From positions 124,001 through 188,000 of the forward strand of contig JAISCA010000048.1 in NCBI GenBank assembly GCA_031265875.1: a stretch of 64,000 bases of DNA, in the 5' to 3' direction. Shown here piece after piece: positions 8,824 to 19,924 of the stretch. Positions within the stretch are counted from its first letter, which is position 1. Each line of letters begins with the position of its first letter. Both the position numbers and the translations under genes were made by a program. The notes under the pieces are model-generated. The model saw only the letters and a program-made list of their open reading frames with translations, was not told the origin of the DNA and ran no database searches. Origin of the DNA: Propionibacteriaceae bacterium (GTDB lineage: Bacteria; Actinomycetota; Actinomycetes; Propionibacteriales; Propionibacteriaceae).

Positions 8824-9519
8824 TCAGAACAGTCGTTCTTCCGGGTGATCGATGCCGCGCAGAGCGTCATAGTCGACCTTGACGCAGGCGATGCCCCGGT
8901 CGAGGGCGACCACTTGGGCCTGGGGCTTGATCTGTTGGGCCACGAAGATGCCTTCGACCCGTCCCAACAGGTGGTCCCGGCGCATCAGCTCCAGATAGCG
9001 GGTCAATTGTTCGACTCCGTCGATCTCGCCCCGGCGTTTGACCTCGACCGCCACGTAGGCGCCGTCAGCGGCCCGGCACAGCAGATCGACCGGGCCGATC
9101 GGAGTCTGGTACTCGCGCTGCACCAGGCTGAGGTCGCCCCGGATGGCCGAGGGATCGGCCGCCAGCAACCGCTGTAAGTGCTTCTCCACCCCGTCCTTAC
9201 GTAGACCAGGGTCACGGCCCAGCTCGTAGGCGCTGTCGGACAGGATCTCGGCCAGGCCGATCTGAAGGGTGTCGCCGGAACGGTTACGGACCGACCACGA
9301 CTCGATCAGCGCCCCCGCCGGGTCCTGGTCCACCGGAGCGGCCTGCCGGGTCAAGACGCAAGGGGCGGACATCCAGTTGAGGGGTTTGTAGGCCCCGTCG
9401 TCGGCGTGGATCTGGACCGAGCCGTCGGCCTTGATCATGATCAGGCGGGTGGCCAAAGGCAGGTGGGCGGTCAACTTGCCGGCGTAGTCGACTTGGCAGC
9501 GGGCGATGATCAGACGCAC
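8824..9519 (-). CDS. nucS: Mismatch-specific endonuclease NucS/EndoMS
   Basis: NucS makes staggered cuts at mismatched DNA and provides mismatch repair in Actinobacteria and Archaea that lack MutS/MutL. The 231-residue protein has the N-terminal beta-sandwich ([16 protein letters not shown]) and a C-terminal PD-(D/E)XK nuclease with GPVDLLCR and VAVEVKRRG. The last residues, ERLF, resemble the short C-terminal motif that binds the beta clamp. The start is GTG 9519; a TAGTCT hexamer (9526-9531, minus strand) ends 6 nt before it, so the mRNA is probably leaderless. mce and nucS are close neighbours in mycobacteria too. Confidence 0.93.
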   Translation of the reverse strand: MRLIIARCQVDYAGKLTAHLPLATRLIMIKADGSVQIHADDGAYKPLNWMSAPCVLTRQAAPVDQDPAGALIESWSVRNRSGDTLQIGLAEILSDSAYELGRDPGLRKDGVEKHLQRLLAADPSAIRGDLSLVQREYQTPIGPVDLLCRAADGAYVAVEVKRRGEIDGVEQLTRYLELMRRDHLLGRVEGIFVAQQIKPQAQVVALDRGIACVKVDYDALRGIDHPEERLF

Positions 9520-9667
9520 CGACCCAGACTACCCGCCCGGCTCCAGCTCAGGCCGCAGCCAGGCCCCGGCCCGCCCGGCCAAGTGAACTCGAGTCTGCGC
9601 CGAACTGCGCCTCCCGGCCCTGCGCCGGGCCGGGCCCCGACCCGTTCCTCCGCGTAAACTCAAGACC

Positions 9668-9940
9668 ATGGCGCGTCGCATCTCCAAACACCTGGCCCCG
9701 CCGCGCCCGCTCAGTTCCAGCCACGCCAGCGCCCAGACCAAGGCGGACGGCCGTTGGGTCGTCCGCACCATGGCCGGCGGGCGGGCCCTCAAGGACTACC
9801 GCTGCCCCGGCTGCGACCAAGTCATCGGAGCGGGCACGGCTCATCTGGTGGTCTGGCCCGACCAGCCCAGTCTCGGGGCCGAGCGGGCGGTCGACGACCG
9901 GCGACACTGGCACACCGCCTGCTGGAGCCGCCGGCCCTGA
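9668..9940 (+). CDS. Conserved actinobacterial zinc-ribbon-like protein
   Basis: This 90-residue basic protein has YRCPGCDQVI (Cys-x2-Cys) in the middle and HWHTACW near the end, which together could form one zinc site. The N-terminus is Ser/Ala/Pro-rich and probably unstructured. Proteins of this kind are widespread in Actinobacteria, but I know no function. A TAAACT hexamer (9655-9660) lies 7 nt before ATG, suggesting a leaderless transcript. It is followed after 22 bp by the alpha/beta hydrolase gene, which has its own hexamer. Confidence 0.7.
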   Translation: MARRISKHLAPPRPLSSSHASAQTKADGRWVVRTMAGGRALKDYRCPGCDQVIGAGTAHLVVWPDQPSLGAERAVDDRRHWHTACWSRRP

Positions 9941-9962
9941 ACCCAGGCTGTACGATGGCGCG

Positions 9963-10760
9963 ATGCTCTGCCACGTCGAACGCCTGGGGACCGGGCCAGT
10001 CCGTTATGTCTTCTGCCACGGCCTGTTCGGGCGCGGTCGCAACTGGACCTCGATCGCCCGCCGCCTGGCCCCGGCCGGCTGTCTCCTGCTCGATCTGCCC
10101 GACCACGGCCAGGCCGCCCGCAGCCAGCGTTTCAGCTACGACCACCTGGTCCAAGCCCTGGCCGAGGTCCTAGAAGACCTGGCCGGGACCGATTTCACCG
10201 TGGTGGGCCATTCGATGGGCGGCCGGGCCGTCATGCTGACCGCCTTGGCTCAGCCCGATCTAGTGCCCCGGCTGGTGGTGGAGGACATCGGCCCGGCCCC
10301 CACTCCGGTGGCGGCGCTGCGCCAAGCGGCCGATGCTCTGTCCCAGCTCGATCTGACCGGCCTGGAGTCCCGCCGCCAAGCTAGTCAGGCCCTGGCCCAG
10401 GACCTGCCCGATCCGGCGCTGCGGGCCTTCCTCTTATCCGGCTTACAGCCCGATCCGGCCGGCGGTTGGGGCTGGGTCTTCAACTTGGAGCTGTTGCGAC
10501 GCGACCTCGACCAGGTGGTGGACTGGCCCGACCCCGGCCCGACGCCGCCCTACCCCGGCCCCTGCCTGTGGCTGCTGGGCGGCGCCTCCACCACCGTGTC
10601 GCCGGACAGCGCCGTCCGCATGGCCCAACTCTTCCCCCAGCTCAGCCCGGTCGAGATCGCCGGCGCCGGCCACTGGGTGCACGCCGAGGCCCCCGACCAG
10701 TTCGTCGAGGTCCTGCGTCGCTTCGCCACCGCCACGCCAGCCTGGACCGCCGCCGTTTAG
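9963..10760 (+). CDS. Alpha/beta-hydrolase, YbfF-like esterase
   Basis: This 265-residue cytoplasmic hydrolase has the family marks in order: oxyanion loop FCHGLFGRGRNW, nucleophile elbow GHSMGG (Ser about 83), VEDIGPAP, and the catalytic His in GAGHWVHAEAP near the end. The layout resembles YbfF-type acyl-CoA esterases, whose natural substrate is uncertain. The gene begins 22 bp after the zinc-ribbon gene, but TACGAT (9951-9956) sits 6 nt before ATG, suggesting its own leaderless promoter. It converges on the cyclophilin gene with 14 bp between the ends. Confidence 0.85.
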   Translation: MLCHVERLGTGPVRYVFCHGLFGRGRNWTSIARRLAPAGCLLLDLPDHGQAARSQRFSYDHLVQALAEVLEDLAGTDFTVVGHSMGGRAVMLTALAQPDLVPRLVVEDIGPAPTPVAALRQAADALSQLDLTGLESRRQASQALAQDLPDPALRAFLLSGLQPDPAGGWGWVFNLELLRRDLDQVVDWPDPGPTPPYPGPCLWLLGGASTTVSPDSAVRMAQLFPQLSPVEIAGAGHWVHAEAPDQFVEVLRRFATATPAWTAAV

Positions 10761-10774
10761 GCCCGCCAGCGGCC

Positions 10775-11488
10775 TCAGCCGAGCGAGACCTGCTGGATCT
10801 CGGCGTAATTGTTCGGCTTGCCGCCGCCGGCCGCGCTGGAGCCGTCGTGGCCCTCGGCCGCGATCCGCTCGACGACGGCGCGGGAGGCGTCGTCGATGTG
10901 TCCGAAGACGGTGTAGCTGGGCGGCAAAGAGGAGTCTTGGTAGACGATGAAGAACTGCGAGCCGTTGGTGTTGGGTCCGGCGTTGGCCATCGCCACCGTG
11001 CCGGCCGGATAGGTGTCGTCGGAGTAGGTCTCGTCGGCGAAGGAATAGCCCGGGCCGCCCCGGCCGGTGCCGGTGGGATCGCCGCACTGCAACATGTACA
11101 AGCCGCCCGAGTCGGACAGCCGATGACAGGCGGTGCCGGTGTAATAGCCCTGCTCGGCCAAGGACAGGAAGGAGTTGACCGTGCAAGGGGTACGGGCCCG
11201 ATCCAAGGTGATGGTGACTGGCCCCTCGTTCATGGTCAAGGTGACGGTGGTGAGGCCAGTGGCGGGGACGTTCTCAGTCGGCGGCGGATCGACCGGCCGG
11301 GCCGCCTGACCGGAGACGGTGTAGACGCAGTTGGCGAAACCGGGGGCGGCCGAGTCCTGGCTCCGCGTGGTCGGATCGATCGCTGGCGGCGACGAACTGG
11401 TCGAGTCGCTCGGGGTGGCTGGGGGCTGCCCGCAAGCGGCCAAGAGGGACAAGGCGGCTGCGGCCAGGACGACGGACAGGCGTTTCAT
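10775..11488 (-). CDS. Lipoprotein peptidyl-prolyl cis-trans isomerase (cyclophilin type)
   Basis: The 237-residue protein has a signal peptide ending in LLAAC (lipobox), a Ser/Thr/Pro linker of about 35 residues and a cyclophilin domain (about 75-237). Cyclophilin marks include MNEGPVTITLDR, TPCTVNSFLSL, CHRL, GDPTGTGRGGPGY, MANAGPNTNGSQFFI and YTVFGHI. It should speed proline isomerisation in exported proteins on the outer face of the membrane. The long upstream open frame is spurious; ATG 11488 begins the signal peptide (an ATG three codons earlier is possible). It diverges from the adenosyltransferase gene. Confidence 0.93.
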   Translation of the reverse strand: MKRLSVVLAAAALSLLAACGQPPATPSDSTSSSPPAIDPTTRSQDSAAPGFANCVYTVSGQAARPVDPPPTENVPATGLTTVTLTMNEGPVTITLDRARTPCTVNSFLSLAEQGYYTGTACHRLSDSGGLYMLQCGDPTGTGRGGPGYSFADETYSDDTYPAGTVAMANAGPNTNGSQFFIVYQDSSLPPSYTVFGHIDDASRAVVERIAAEGHDGSSAAGGGKPNNYAEIQQVSLG

Positions 11489-11623
11489 CACGGCCATAGC
11501 CTGCCATATCCAGCCCGGTCGCGCCGCTCGACAGGCCACGGGCCGGATCGACGACGCCGAGTCGCTTGAACCGGCCCGCGGCAGGAGCCGTCCGCTGGGG
11601 GACGTCGCATTAGGCTTGAGCCC

Positions 11624-12220
11624 ATGGTCAATCTGACACGTATCTACACCCGGACCGGCGACCAGGGCCAGACCCGGTTGGTCGACAACCAAGTCACAGC
11701 CAAGACGGACTCGCGCGTCGAGGCCTACGGTTCGGTGGACGAGTTGAACGCCGTCCTCGGCTTGGCCATCGCGGCCGGACCGGGCGAGGCGGTGGCCACG
11801 GTTCTGGCCGTCGTCCAGCAGGAGCTGTTCGATCTGGGGGCCGACTTGGCCAACCCTTGGACGCCGGTCCCGGACCCGGCCCAGCCGGCTCTGCGCGTCC
11901 TCCCCCAGCAGGTGGCCCGGCTGGAGGCTTGGTGCGACCAGTTCTCGGCCGACCTGCCCAAACTGCGCTCCTTCATCCTGCCGGGCGGCTCCCCGGTCGG
12001 GGCCCATCTCCACCTGGCCCGGACGGTCTGCCGGAGGGCCGAGCGAGTGGCCTGGCGGGCGGCGGCCGAGCACGGTCTGGCCGCGGGCGGCCTCAATCCG
12101 GAGGCGCTGACCTACCTCAACCGCTTGTCCGACCTGCTCTTCATCTTGGCCCGCACGGCCGACGGGCCCGAGCGCGAGATCCTCTGGGTCCCAGGCGGCC
12201 AACGCCCCAGCGGCGACTAG
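11624..12220 (+). CDS. Cob(I)alamin adenosyltransferase, PduO type
   Basis: The enzyme transfers the adenosyl group of ATP to cob(I)alamin, making the coenzyme of methylmalonyl-CoA mutase. The 198-residue protein has the ATP-binding N-terminus TRTGDQGQT, the helix AYGSVDELNAVLG, the FILPGGSP loop, and the arginine helix ARTVCRRAER followed by YLNRLSDLLF. This is the full PduO/MMAB signature. A TAGGCT hexamer (11611-11616) lies 7 nt before ATG, suggesting a leaderless transcript. The function pairs naturally with mce 4.3 kb upstream. Confidence 0.95.
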   Translation: MVNLTRIYTRTGDQGQTRLVDNQVTAKTDSRVEAYGSVDELNAVLGLAIAAGPGEAVATVLAVVQQELFDLGADLANPWTPVPDPAQPALRVLPQQVARLEAWCDQFSADLPKLRSFILPGGSPVGAHLHLARTVCRRAERVAWRAAAEHGLAAGGLNPEALTYLNRLSDLLFILARTADGPEREILWVPGGQRPSGD

Positions 12221-12308
12221 TGGGCTGTCGCCCCTGAACCTGTGGGTTCGCGGCGCCAGGCGCGGCGCTGGCCGCGTTGTCGTCGGTCGACGATCGGCCC
12301 GGCGGCGA

Positions 12309-13493
12309 TCAACCGAAACTGAGGTCGATGACGGCGATCTCGCAGTGACTGCCCAGCCGCATCGGTGGCCCCCAGGTGCCGGCCCCGGAGGTGACGATGG
12401 CTTGGAGCGAGCCGGACGGGTCCTGCCAGTGGCCGTAAGGGACTTCGAAGAGGGCGCCGACCAGCCAGTTGACCGGCCAAATCTGGCCCCGGTGGGTGTG
12501 CCCGGACAGCATCAGGTCGGCTTGGCCCAGATACTCCCGCAGATGGCTGGGCTGGTGGTCCAAGACGATGATCGGCCGCGCCGTCTCAGCGGCGGTCAGA
12601 GCCGGGACCGGTTGACGCGGAGTCGGCGTGCCCCCGATGGGCGAGGAGTCGCGCCGCCCGACCAAAGTGAAACGACCGTCCACCTCGACCGCCTGATCGG
12701 ACAGCAGGGTGACGCCGGCTGAGTCTAAGAGCTCGACCATCCGCGACCAGGTCGGACCGCCGTCGTGGTTGCCCAGGATGGCGTACACCCCCAAGGGGGC
12801 CCGCAAGCGTTCGAATTGGGCCCGGATCGGGGCCGGGTCGCCCAGGGCCGTGAAATTGGAGTCGAAGATGTCACCGGCCAACACGATGATGTCGGGCTCG
12901 GCCCGTTCGACGGCGTCGACCACTCGGCTCAGATGGCCGGCCCGGTTGGCCAAGCCGAGGTGGAGGTCGCTCAAGAGGACCAGCCGGACCGGCTCGGCGG
13001 ACCGGCCGGCCAGATGGACCTGGTAGCGGACCGTGTCCAAACGCCAGGCCCGGTCGGCCAGGCCGAAGCCGCATAGACCGACCACCAAGGCCACCACCAC
13101 CAGACCGGCCCAGATGGCCAAGGGCCGCGGCGTGGGCGCTGGCACCACTTTGACCAAGCGCCCGACCAGTCGCAGCAGATCGACCACCAGCACCGCCAAC
13201 AGGCTGTAGACGATGACGCCCAGCCCGACGTAGCCGACCAGAGCGGGCCAGCGCGTCCAAGCCGCCCCGGAGATTTGGCCGGCTCCGACGGCGGCCACCA
13301 CCAGGACCAACAGAGCGGCGTAGCAAAGACCGAAAGCGATCGGATGGCGCCAAGCCGGATTGAGGGCTTGACACCAGCGGTAAGCCTTCCAGCCCAGGTT
13401 GGCCAGCCCGGCCGACAACACCAACAGTACGACCAGCGCCAGCACGACCCGCACCTTCAGACTCACCTCCGTGAGGATTTCGGAAGTCGCCAT
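12309..13493 (-). CDS. Membrane-anchored metallophosphoesterase
   Basis: The 394-residue protein has four hydrophobic helices in the first 160 residues, then a calcineurin-type phosphoesterase domain. Metal-binding motifs appear in order: DLHLG, AGDIFD, GNHDGG, LDHQP and SGHTHRGQ. Homologues such as YkuE/YaeI-like proteins act on lipids or unknown phosphoesters at the membrane. I chose ATG 13493, which follows AGGGAG; GTG 13454, preceded by GGAGG, is an equally good start and would remove 13 residues. The ends of this gene and the plus-strand pduO gene converge with 88 bp between them. Confidence 0.88.
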   Translation of the reverse strand: MATSEILTEVSLKVRVVLALVVLLVLSAGLANLGWKAYRWCQALNPAWRHPIAFGLCYAALLVLVVAAVGAGQISGAAWTRWPALVGYVGLGVIVYSLLAVLVVDLLRLVGRLVKVVPAPTPRPLAIWAGLVVVALVVGLCGFGLADRAWRLDTVRYQVHLAGRSAEPVRLVLLSDLHLGLANRAGHLSRVVDAVERAEPDIIVLAGDIFDSNFTALGDPAPIRAQFERLRAPLGVYAILGNHDGGPTWSRMVELLDSAGVTLLSDQAVEVDGRFTLVGRRDSSPIGGTPTPRQPVPALTAAETARPIIVLDHQPSHLREYLGQADLMLSGHTHRGQIWPVNWLVGALFEVPYGHWQDPSGSLQAIVTSGAGTWGPPMRLGSHCEIAVIDLSFG

Positions 13494-13568
13494 GCTACTC
13501 CCTACCGGCGCCAGTCCAACCAGACTGAGCCGGGCCGAAGCCAAGCCCGCACCCGACAGCGGCTCGTC

Positions 13569-14072
13569 TCAGAGGCTGTGGTCCTGGGCCCGGGTGTGGC
13601 CGTACTGGCCCTGGCCGGGCGGGGCCGACTCGACCCAGGCCAGCAGTCCGGTGACGGCCGACGGCGACATGGCCAACTCGCAGGTGTCGGACTCGAACTG
13701 CCGTCCGATCAATTGGACGATCTGCTGACCTTCGAAAAGAAAGGTCCGCTCGTTGGAGGTGGGCCAACGGTGCGGACCGATGTCGATCTGGAGACGGCGG
13801 ATCTGACAGCGCGGACGCAACGACAACGACACCAGCGGATACCACAGCAAAGCGTCGCCCTGATACATGGCCACGCCATGCGACCAACGGCGGTTGAAAT
13901 CGCCTCGACCAGGCCTGAGATAGCACTCGAAGGTGCCCGGACCGCCGCCTAAGTAACTCCGCCGGAAGACCAACCAGGCCACGGCCAAACCGAGCAGGGC
14001 GCACAAGCAGACTATGACAGTCTCGATCCCGGCGCCGAACCCCATCAGACCAGCCGACCTAGAGAATGCCAT
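13569..14072 (-). CDS. DUF2550 family membrane-anchored protein
   Basis: The 167-residue protein has one N-terminal membrane helix (about 15-37), then a soluble domain with LRPGRGDFNRRW and the RRLQIDIGP core. It matches the DUF2550 family, which in mycobacteria lies directly after atpC, as here. Its function is unknown; the conserved place suggests a link to the membrane or the ATP synthase, but that is inference. The start is uncertain: ATG 14072 or ATG 14045, nine codons later and just before the helix. It follows atpC after 45 bp. Confidence 0.82.
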   Translation of the reverse strand: MAFSRSAGLMGFGAGIETVIVCLCALLGLAVAWLVFRRSYLGGGPGTFECYLRPGRGDFNRRWSHGVAMYQGDALLWYPLVSLSLRPRCQIRRLQIDIGPHRWPTSNERTFLFEGQQIVQLIGRQFESDTCELAMSPSAVTGLLAWVESAPPGQGQYGHTRAQDHSL

Positions 14073-14117
14073 CGCGGACAGGCGGGGAGAACCGAATGCG
14101 ACACGATGGCGTCCATC

Positions 14118-14519
14118 TCAACCCTTTCTGGCGGCGGCTTTGACTTGCGCGATAGCGTGATGATAGTCGGTCAGCGTCTGCTGTGAGACATCGCCCGCGT
14201 CGATTTTGGCCTGGGCCGCCCGTAGAGCGGCCTCGGCTTGAGCCGGATCGAACTCGCTCACCAGTTGGGCGTAGGGGCTGATGATCGAGGTGCGCTCAGG
14301 CGACACGGACAGGAAGCCACCGTCCACCGCCACGATCAGACGCTCGCCCTCGGCGGTCCTGATCTCGGCCACGCCGGAAGCCAGGGTGGCGATCAGAGGC
14401 TCGTGCCGGGCCAGCACACCGATCTCCCCCTCCGTCGTGGTGGCGATCAGCTGGACGGCCTGGCCGACCCAGACCAGCCGGTCGGCCGCCACCACCTCGA
14501 TCGCGAAGCTGACCGCCAT
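14118..14519 (-). CDS. atpC: ATP synthase epsilon subunit
   Basis: This is the F1 central-stalk subunit that couples rotation and can inhibit ATP hydrolysis. The 133-residue protein has the N-terminal beta-sandwich (GEIGVLARHEPLIATLASG, VAVDGGFLSV) and a C-terminal helical hairpin (DPAQAEAALRAAQAKID). It is the last ATP synthase gene, 3 bp after atpD. Confidence 0.95.
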   Translation of the reverse strand: MAVSFAIEVVAADRLVWVGQAVQLIATTTEGEIGVLARHEPLIATLASGVAEIRTAEGERLIVAVDGGFLSVSPERTSIISPYAQLVSEFDPAQAEAALRAAQAKIDAGDVSQQTLTDYHHAIAQVKAAARKG

Positions 14520-14522
14520 GGC

Positions 14523-15986
<1,464 letters not shown>

Positions 15987-16895
15987 TCACTCGTGCTTGG
16001 TCTTGGTCCCGGACAGCGCCTGGGCGCCGCCGACGATCTCAGTGATCTCTTGGGTGATCTGGGCTTGACGGGCCTGGTTGGCCAGGCGGGTCAGGTCCTC
16101 GATCAATTTCTGGGCGTTGTCGGTGGCCGACTTCATGGCCTTCTGTTTGCTGGCCAACTCACTGGCGGCGGACTGCATCAGATAGAAATGGATGCGGTTG
16201 CGCACGTAGAGCGGCAGGAGGGCGTCCAGCACCGTCTCCGGGTCGGGCTCGAAGAGGTAGAGCGGTTCCAAGCCGGCTTCGACCGACTCTTCGTCGCGCA
16301 CCACAGCCAAAGGCAGGACCCGCCGCACCCTCGGGGTCTGGGTCAGCATCGACTCGAAACGGGTGTAGACGACCTGGATCTCATCCACCCCGCCGTCTTC
16401 GGAGTCGGTCAAGAAGGCTTTGAGCAAGCTGTCCGCCACCGCGTCCGACTGGGCGTAGGACGGCTTGTCCGAGAAGCCTTCCCAACCCTGGGCGATGGGC
16501 CGCTGCCGGTAGCGGTAGTGGTCCAGCCCCTTGCGTCCGACCACGTAATACTCCGGCTGAGAGCCTTCCTCGACCAGGGTCTGGGTCAGCCGGTCGACCA
16601 GACGCAAGACATTGGAGGAGTAAGCCCCGGCCAGCCCCCGGTCGGAGGTCAGGACCAAGACGGCCGACCGCCGCCGGCGCTCCGGCTCAGTGGTCAAGGG
16701 ATGGCGCACGTCCGAGTAGGCCGCCACAGCCGCCACCGCCCGATTCAACTCCCGGGTGTAGGGCAGAGCGGCCTGGGCGGCTTGCTGGGCCTTGCTGATA
16801 CGCGAGGCCGCGATCAACTCCATGGCCCGCGTGATCTTCTGCGTGGCTTGGACAGAGCGGTTGCGCTCGCGCAGTTCTCTGAGACTGGCCGGCAT
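15987..16895 (-). CDS. atpG: ATP synthase gamma subunit
   Basis: This is the rotating central shaft of F1. The 302-residue protein begins with RELRERNRSVQATQKITRAMELIAASR and ends with the matching C-terminal coiled coil (ASELASKQKAMKSATDNAQKLI...RQAQITQEITEIVGGA). SDRGLAGAYS in the middle is the usual gamma motif. It sits 3 bp after atpA. Confidence 0.97.
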   Translation of the reverse strand: MPASLRELRERNRSVQATQKITRAMELIAASRISKAQQAAQAALPYTRELNRAVAAVAAYSDVRHPLTTEPERRRRSAVLVLTSDRGLAGAYSSNVLRLVDRLTQTLVEEGSQPEYYVVGRKGLDHYRYRQRPIAQGWEGFSDKPSYAQSDAVADSLLKAFLTDSEDGGVDEIQVVYTRFESMLTQTPRVRRVLPLAVVRDEESVEAGLEPLYLFEPDPETVLDALLPLYVRNRIHFYLMQSAASELASKQKAMKSATDNAQKLIEDLTRLANQARQAQITQEITEIVGGAQALSGTKTKHE

Positions 16896-16898
16896 GGT

Positions 16899-18536
16899 TC
16901 AGCGCCTTCTACCCGCCACCACGTGGTCCTGGTCGATGTCGTCCTGCCGCGAGATGGCGGAGGCCTCGGGCTCGATCAGGGGCCGCCCCTCCGAGGTCCG
17001 GAACTGGCGCTTGACCTGGTCGACGGCGGCCTTGGCCCGCTCCTTGGCCTGGTCGCTGAAGACACGCTGGCTGGCGATCTCGCTCAGCAGGTCGGTCCCC
17101 TGGCGCAAGTGGTCCAGCAGATCGCGCTCGAAGCGGAGCACGTCAGCCACCGGCACCTCGTCCAGCAGACCGTTCAGACCGGCCCAGACCGAGACCACCT
17201 GTTCTTCCATCGGGTAGGGCGAGAACTGGGGCTGGCGCAGCAACTCGGTCAGACGGACGCCGCGATCCAACTGACGCCTGGAGGTCTCGTCCAAGTCGGA
17301 GGCGAACATGGCGAAAGCCTGCATGTCGCGGAATTGGGCCAAGGAGATCTTGAGCGTGCCGGCGACCGACTTCATGGCCTTGACCTGAGCGTCGCCACCG
17401 ACCCGGGAGACCGAGACGCCGACGTCGATGGCGGGCCGCTGATTGGCGTTGAAGAGGTCGGACTGCAGGAAGATCTGCCCGTCCGTGATGGAGATGACAT
17501 TGGTCGGGATGTAGGCCGAGACATCGTTGGCCTTGGTCTCGATGATGGGCAATCCGGTCATGGAGCCGCCGCCCAGTTCGTCCGACAGCTTGGCGCAACG
17601 CTCCAGCAGACGGGAGTGGAGATAGAAGACGTCGCCCGGGTAGGCCTCGCGGCCGGGCGGGCGGCGGAGCAGCAAGGACATCGCCCGGTAGGCCTCAGCC
17701 TGCTTGGTCAGGTCGTCGAAGACGATCAGGACGTGCTGGCCTTGGTACATCCAGTGCTGGCCGATGGCCGAGCCAGTGTAGGGGGCGATGTACTTGAAGC
17801 CAGCCGGATCGGAGGCCGGGGCGTGCACGATGGTGGTGTAGGCCATGGCGCCGGCCTGCTCCAGCGAGCCCCGCACGGCCGCGATGGTGGAGCCCTTCTG
17901 CCCGATGCCGACGTAGATGCAGCGGACCTGCCGGGCCGGGTCGCCCGACTCCCAGTCGGCCTTCTGATTGATGATGGTGTCGATGGCGATGGCGGTCTTA
18001 CCAGTCTTGCGGTCACCGATGATGAGCTGACGCTGACCCCGCCCGATCGGCGTCATGGCGTCGATGGCTTTGATGCCGGTTTGCAAGGGCTCCTTGACTG
18101 ATTGGCGGTCCATCACGCCGGCGGCCTGTAATTCGAGGGCCCGCCGGCCTGCCAAACCGGCGATCGGTCCCAGGCCGTCGATCGGCTCGCCCATGGCGTC
18201 GACCACCCGGCCGAGGTAGCCGTCGCCCACCGGCACGGACAGGATCTCGCCGGTCCGTTTGACCGTCGAGCCCTCCTCGATGCCCTCGGAGGAGCCCAGC
18301 ACGACCACGCCGATGAGACGTTCGTCCAGGTTGATGGCGATGCCCCTGACGCCGTTGGCGAATTCCAACAACTCGTTGGCCATGGCCGAGGGCAAGCCCT
18401 CGACCTGGGCGATGCCGTCGCCCGAGGTCACGACATAGCCGATCTCCTCTTCGGACGCGGCCTGCAGCTCGAAGTCTTGGACGTACTTGTCCAAGGCCTG
18501 CCGGATCTCATCGGCTCGAATCGCCAATTCCGCCAT
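16899..18536 (-). CDS. atpA: ATP synthase alpha subunit
   Basis: This is the non-catalytic nucleotide-binding F1 subunit. The 545-residue protein has Walker [14 protein letters not shown], the signature [13 protein letters not shown] and [14 protein letters not shown], and the usual N-terminal [11 protein letters not shown] beta barrel. The C-terminal extension after the helical domain (ending [11 protein letters not shown]) is typical of actinobacterial alpha subunits. It follows atpH after 45 bp, the largest gap among the F1 genes. Confidence 0.98.
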   Translation of the reverse strand: MAELAIRADEIRQALDKYVQDFELQAASEEEIGYVVTSGDGIAQVEGLPSAMANELLEFANGVRGIAINLDERLIGVVVLGSSEGIEEGSTVKRTGEILSVPVGDGYLGRVVDAMGEPIDGLGPIAGLAGRRALELQAAGVMDRQSVKEPLQTGIKAIDAMTPIGRGQRQLIIGDRKTGKTAIAIDTIINQKADWESGDPARQVRCIYVGIGQKGSTIAAVRGSLEQAGAMAYTTIVHAPASDPAGFKYIAPYTGSAIGQHWMYQGQHVLIVFDDLTKQAEAYRAMSLLLRRPPGREAYPGDVFYLHSRLLERCAKLSDELGGGSMTGLPIIETKANDVSAYIPTNVISITDGQIFLQSDLFNANQRPAIDVGVSVSRVGGDAQVKAMKSVAGTLKISLAQFRDMQAFAMFASDLDETSRRQLDRGVRLTELLRQPQFSPYPMEEQVVSVWAGLNGLLDEVPVADVLRFERDLLDHLRQGTDLLSEIASQRVFSDQAKERAKAAVDQVKRQFRTSEGRPLIEPEASAISRQDDIDQDHVVAGRRR

Positions 18537-18581
18537 CGTGGGTCCTTCGCTAGTTCACTCGTTGTGGGTCGGTTCTTAAAA

Positions 18582-19379
18582 TCAGGTCAATCCCCGGCGG
18601 GCGCTGGCCAATCCGGCCAGCAGGCTGCCGTCGATGACGTCGTCGCCGAGCTCGACGCGCACGCCGCCCAAGATGGCCGGGTCGATCAGCTCCTGCAACA
18701 AGACCTTTCGACCGGCCCGCCGCGTCAAGACGTCGAGCAGACGGGCCCGTTGGTCCAAGGGCAAGGGGACAGCCACCCGCGCCACAGCGATGACGGCGCC
18801 GGCCAGCTCGGCGGCCAAGTCCAGGTCCCGCTCGAGGGCGTCCTCCAAGGTGCTGTGCTGAGTCAAGGCGGCGTGCTCGGCCAGGGCCAACGTGGCCGGC
18901 CGGGCGTGTGCCCCCAGGAGACCTTCGATGAGGCCGCGGCGACGCTCGGGAGCGGCGTTGAAATCGGTCACGACCGCCCTCAGCTCAGGTTCCCGCGCCA
19001 TCAACTGGCCGAAGGCGAAGAGCTCGTCCACCACTTCGGTCAGTAGGCCCTGCCGATCGGCCCACAGCCAAACGGCCCGCAGGCCCAAGCCTTCGACCGA
19101 CCGGGCCAGGGATTCGCCGTCGGGCCAGGTCAGACCGGCCTGGTGACGCAAGACGGCCAAAGCGGTCGGGGCCACCTGATCGGCGAAGACATCGTCGACC
19201 AAGCGTTGACGGGCGCCGACCGGGTGCCCCGGATCGGACAGGGTCCGACGCAGAAAGGCGTTGTCGTCCAGCCAGCGGGCGCTGGCCAGCAGATCTTCGG
19301 CCAGGGCCTGGGAGACTTCGGCTCCGGCCAAATCCTGGTAAGAGATCGGCCGGCGCCGCCCGACAGCGTCATCGGTCAT
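18582..19379 (-). CDS. atpH: ATP synthase delta subunit
   Basis: This peripheral-stalk subunit joins the b subunit to F1. The 265-residue length fits the long actinobacterial delta proteins, and it is not fused to a second b subunit as it is in mycobacteria. The C-terminal part has the OSCP signature (VARVAVPLPLDQRARLLDVLTRRAGRKVLLQELIDPAILGGVRVELGD). It follows atpF after 12 bp. Confidence 0.94.
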   Translation of the reverse strand: MTDDAVGRRRPISYQDLAGAEVSQALAEDLLASARWLDDNAFLRRTLSDPGHPVGARQRLVDDVFADQVAPTALAVLRHQAGLTWPDGESLARSVEGLGLRAVWLWADRQGLLTEVVDELFAFGQLMAREPELRAVVTDFNAAPERRRGLIEGLLGAHARPATLALAEHAALTQHSTLEDALERDLDLAAELAGAVIAVARVAVPLPLDQRARLLDVLTRRAGRKVLLQELIDPAILGGVRVELGDDVIDGSLLAGLASARRGLT

Positions 19380-19391
19380 AGCTCAAGCCTT

Positions 19392-19919
19392 CTAGCTGGT
19401 GGTCTCGAGGTCGGCGATGAAACGGTCGACGGTGCGCCGGGCGCGCTCGTCCTCGGTCAGGACCTCGCCTAGGATCTTGCCGGCCAGGTCGGTGGCCAGG
19501 CCGCCGATCTGCCCCCGCAGCTCGCTCATGGCATGGGCCCGATCGGCCTCCAACTGGGTTCTAGCCCCGGCTAGGACACGGTCGGCCTCGGCTTCGGCCT
19601 TCAGGCGGGCCTCGGCTTGGACCTGGGCCGAGGCGGCCCGGGCCTGATCCCGGATCTGGGACGCCTCCTGCTCGGCGCCGGCCAACTGGGCGTTGTACTG
19701 GGCCAGGGCGGCCTCCGCTTCGGTCTGGGCCCGTTCGGCCCGCTCGATGCCGCCCCTGATGGCGTCGTCCCGCTGCTGGTAGGTGCGCTCGAAGCCAGGC
19801 ACCACCTTCTTCGCCATGATCAACCAGATCAAGGCGAACAAGATCAGCCCGACCACCAACTCCGAGAGGTGCTCGGGCAGCAGCGGACCGAGCGGCCCGG
19901 CTGACTCCAGTGGGTACAT
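19392..19919 (-). CDS. atpF: ATP synthase b subunit
   Basis: This membrane-anchored peripheral stalk has one helix (about 20-40, LVVGLILFALIWLIMAKKVVP) followed by a long charged coiled coil rich in Glu, Ala, Arg and Gln. The 175-residue length is normal. ATG 19919, 5 bp after the atpE stop, gives the family start; the open frame continues upstream into atpE but is not used. Confidence 0.95.
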   Translation of the reverse strand: MYPLESAGPLGPLLPEHLSELVVGLILFALIWLIMAKKVVPGFERTYQQRDDAIRGGIERAERAQTEAEAALAQYNAQLAGAEQEASQIRDQARAASAQVQAEARLKAEAEADRVLAGARTQLEADRAHAMSELRGQIGGLATDLAGKILGEVLTEDERARRTVDRFIADLETTS

Positions 19920-19924
19920 GTCGA

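Noticed and set aside
11489..11623. Cobalamin riboswitch upstream of the adenosyltransferase
   Set aside because: The gap is too short and lacks the B12-box sequence; a -10 hexamer close to ATG suggests a leaderless transcript.
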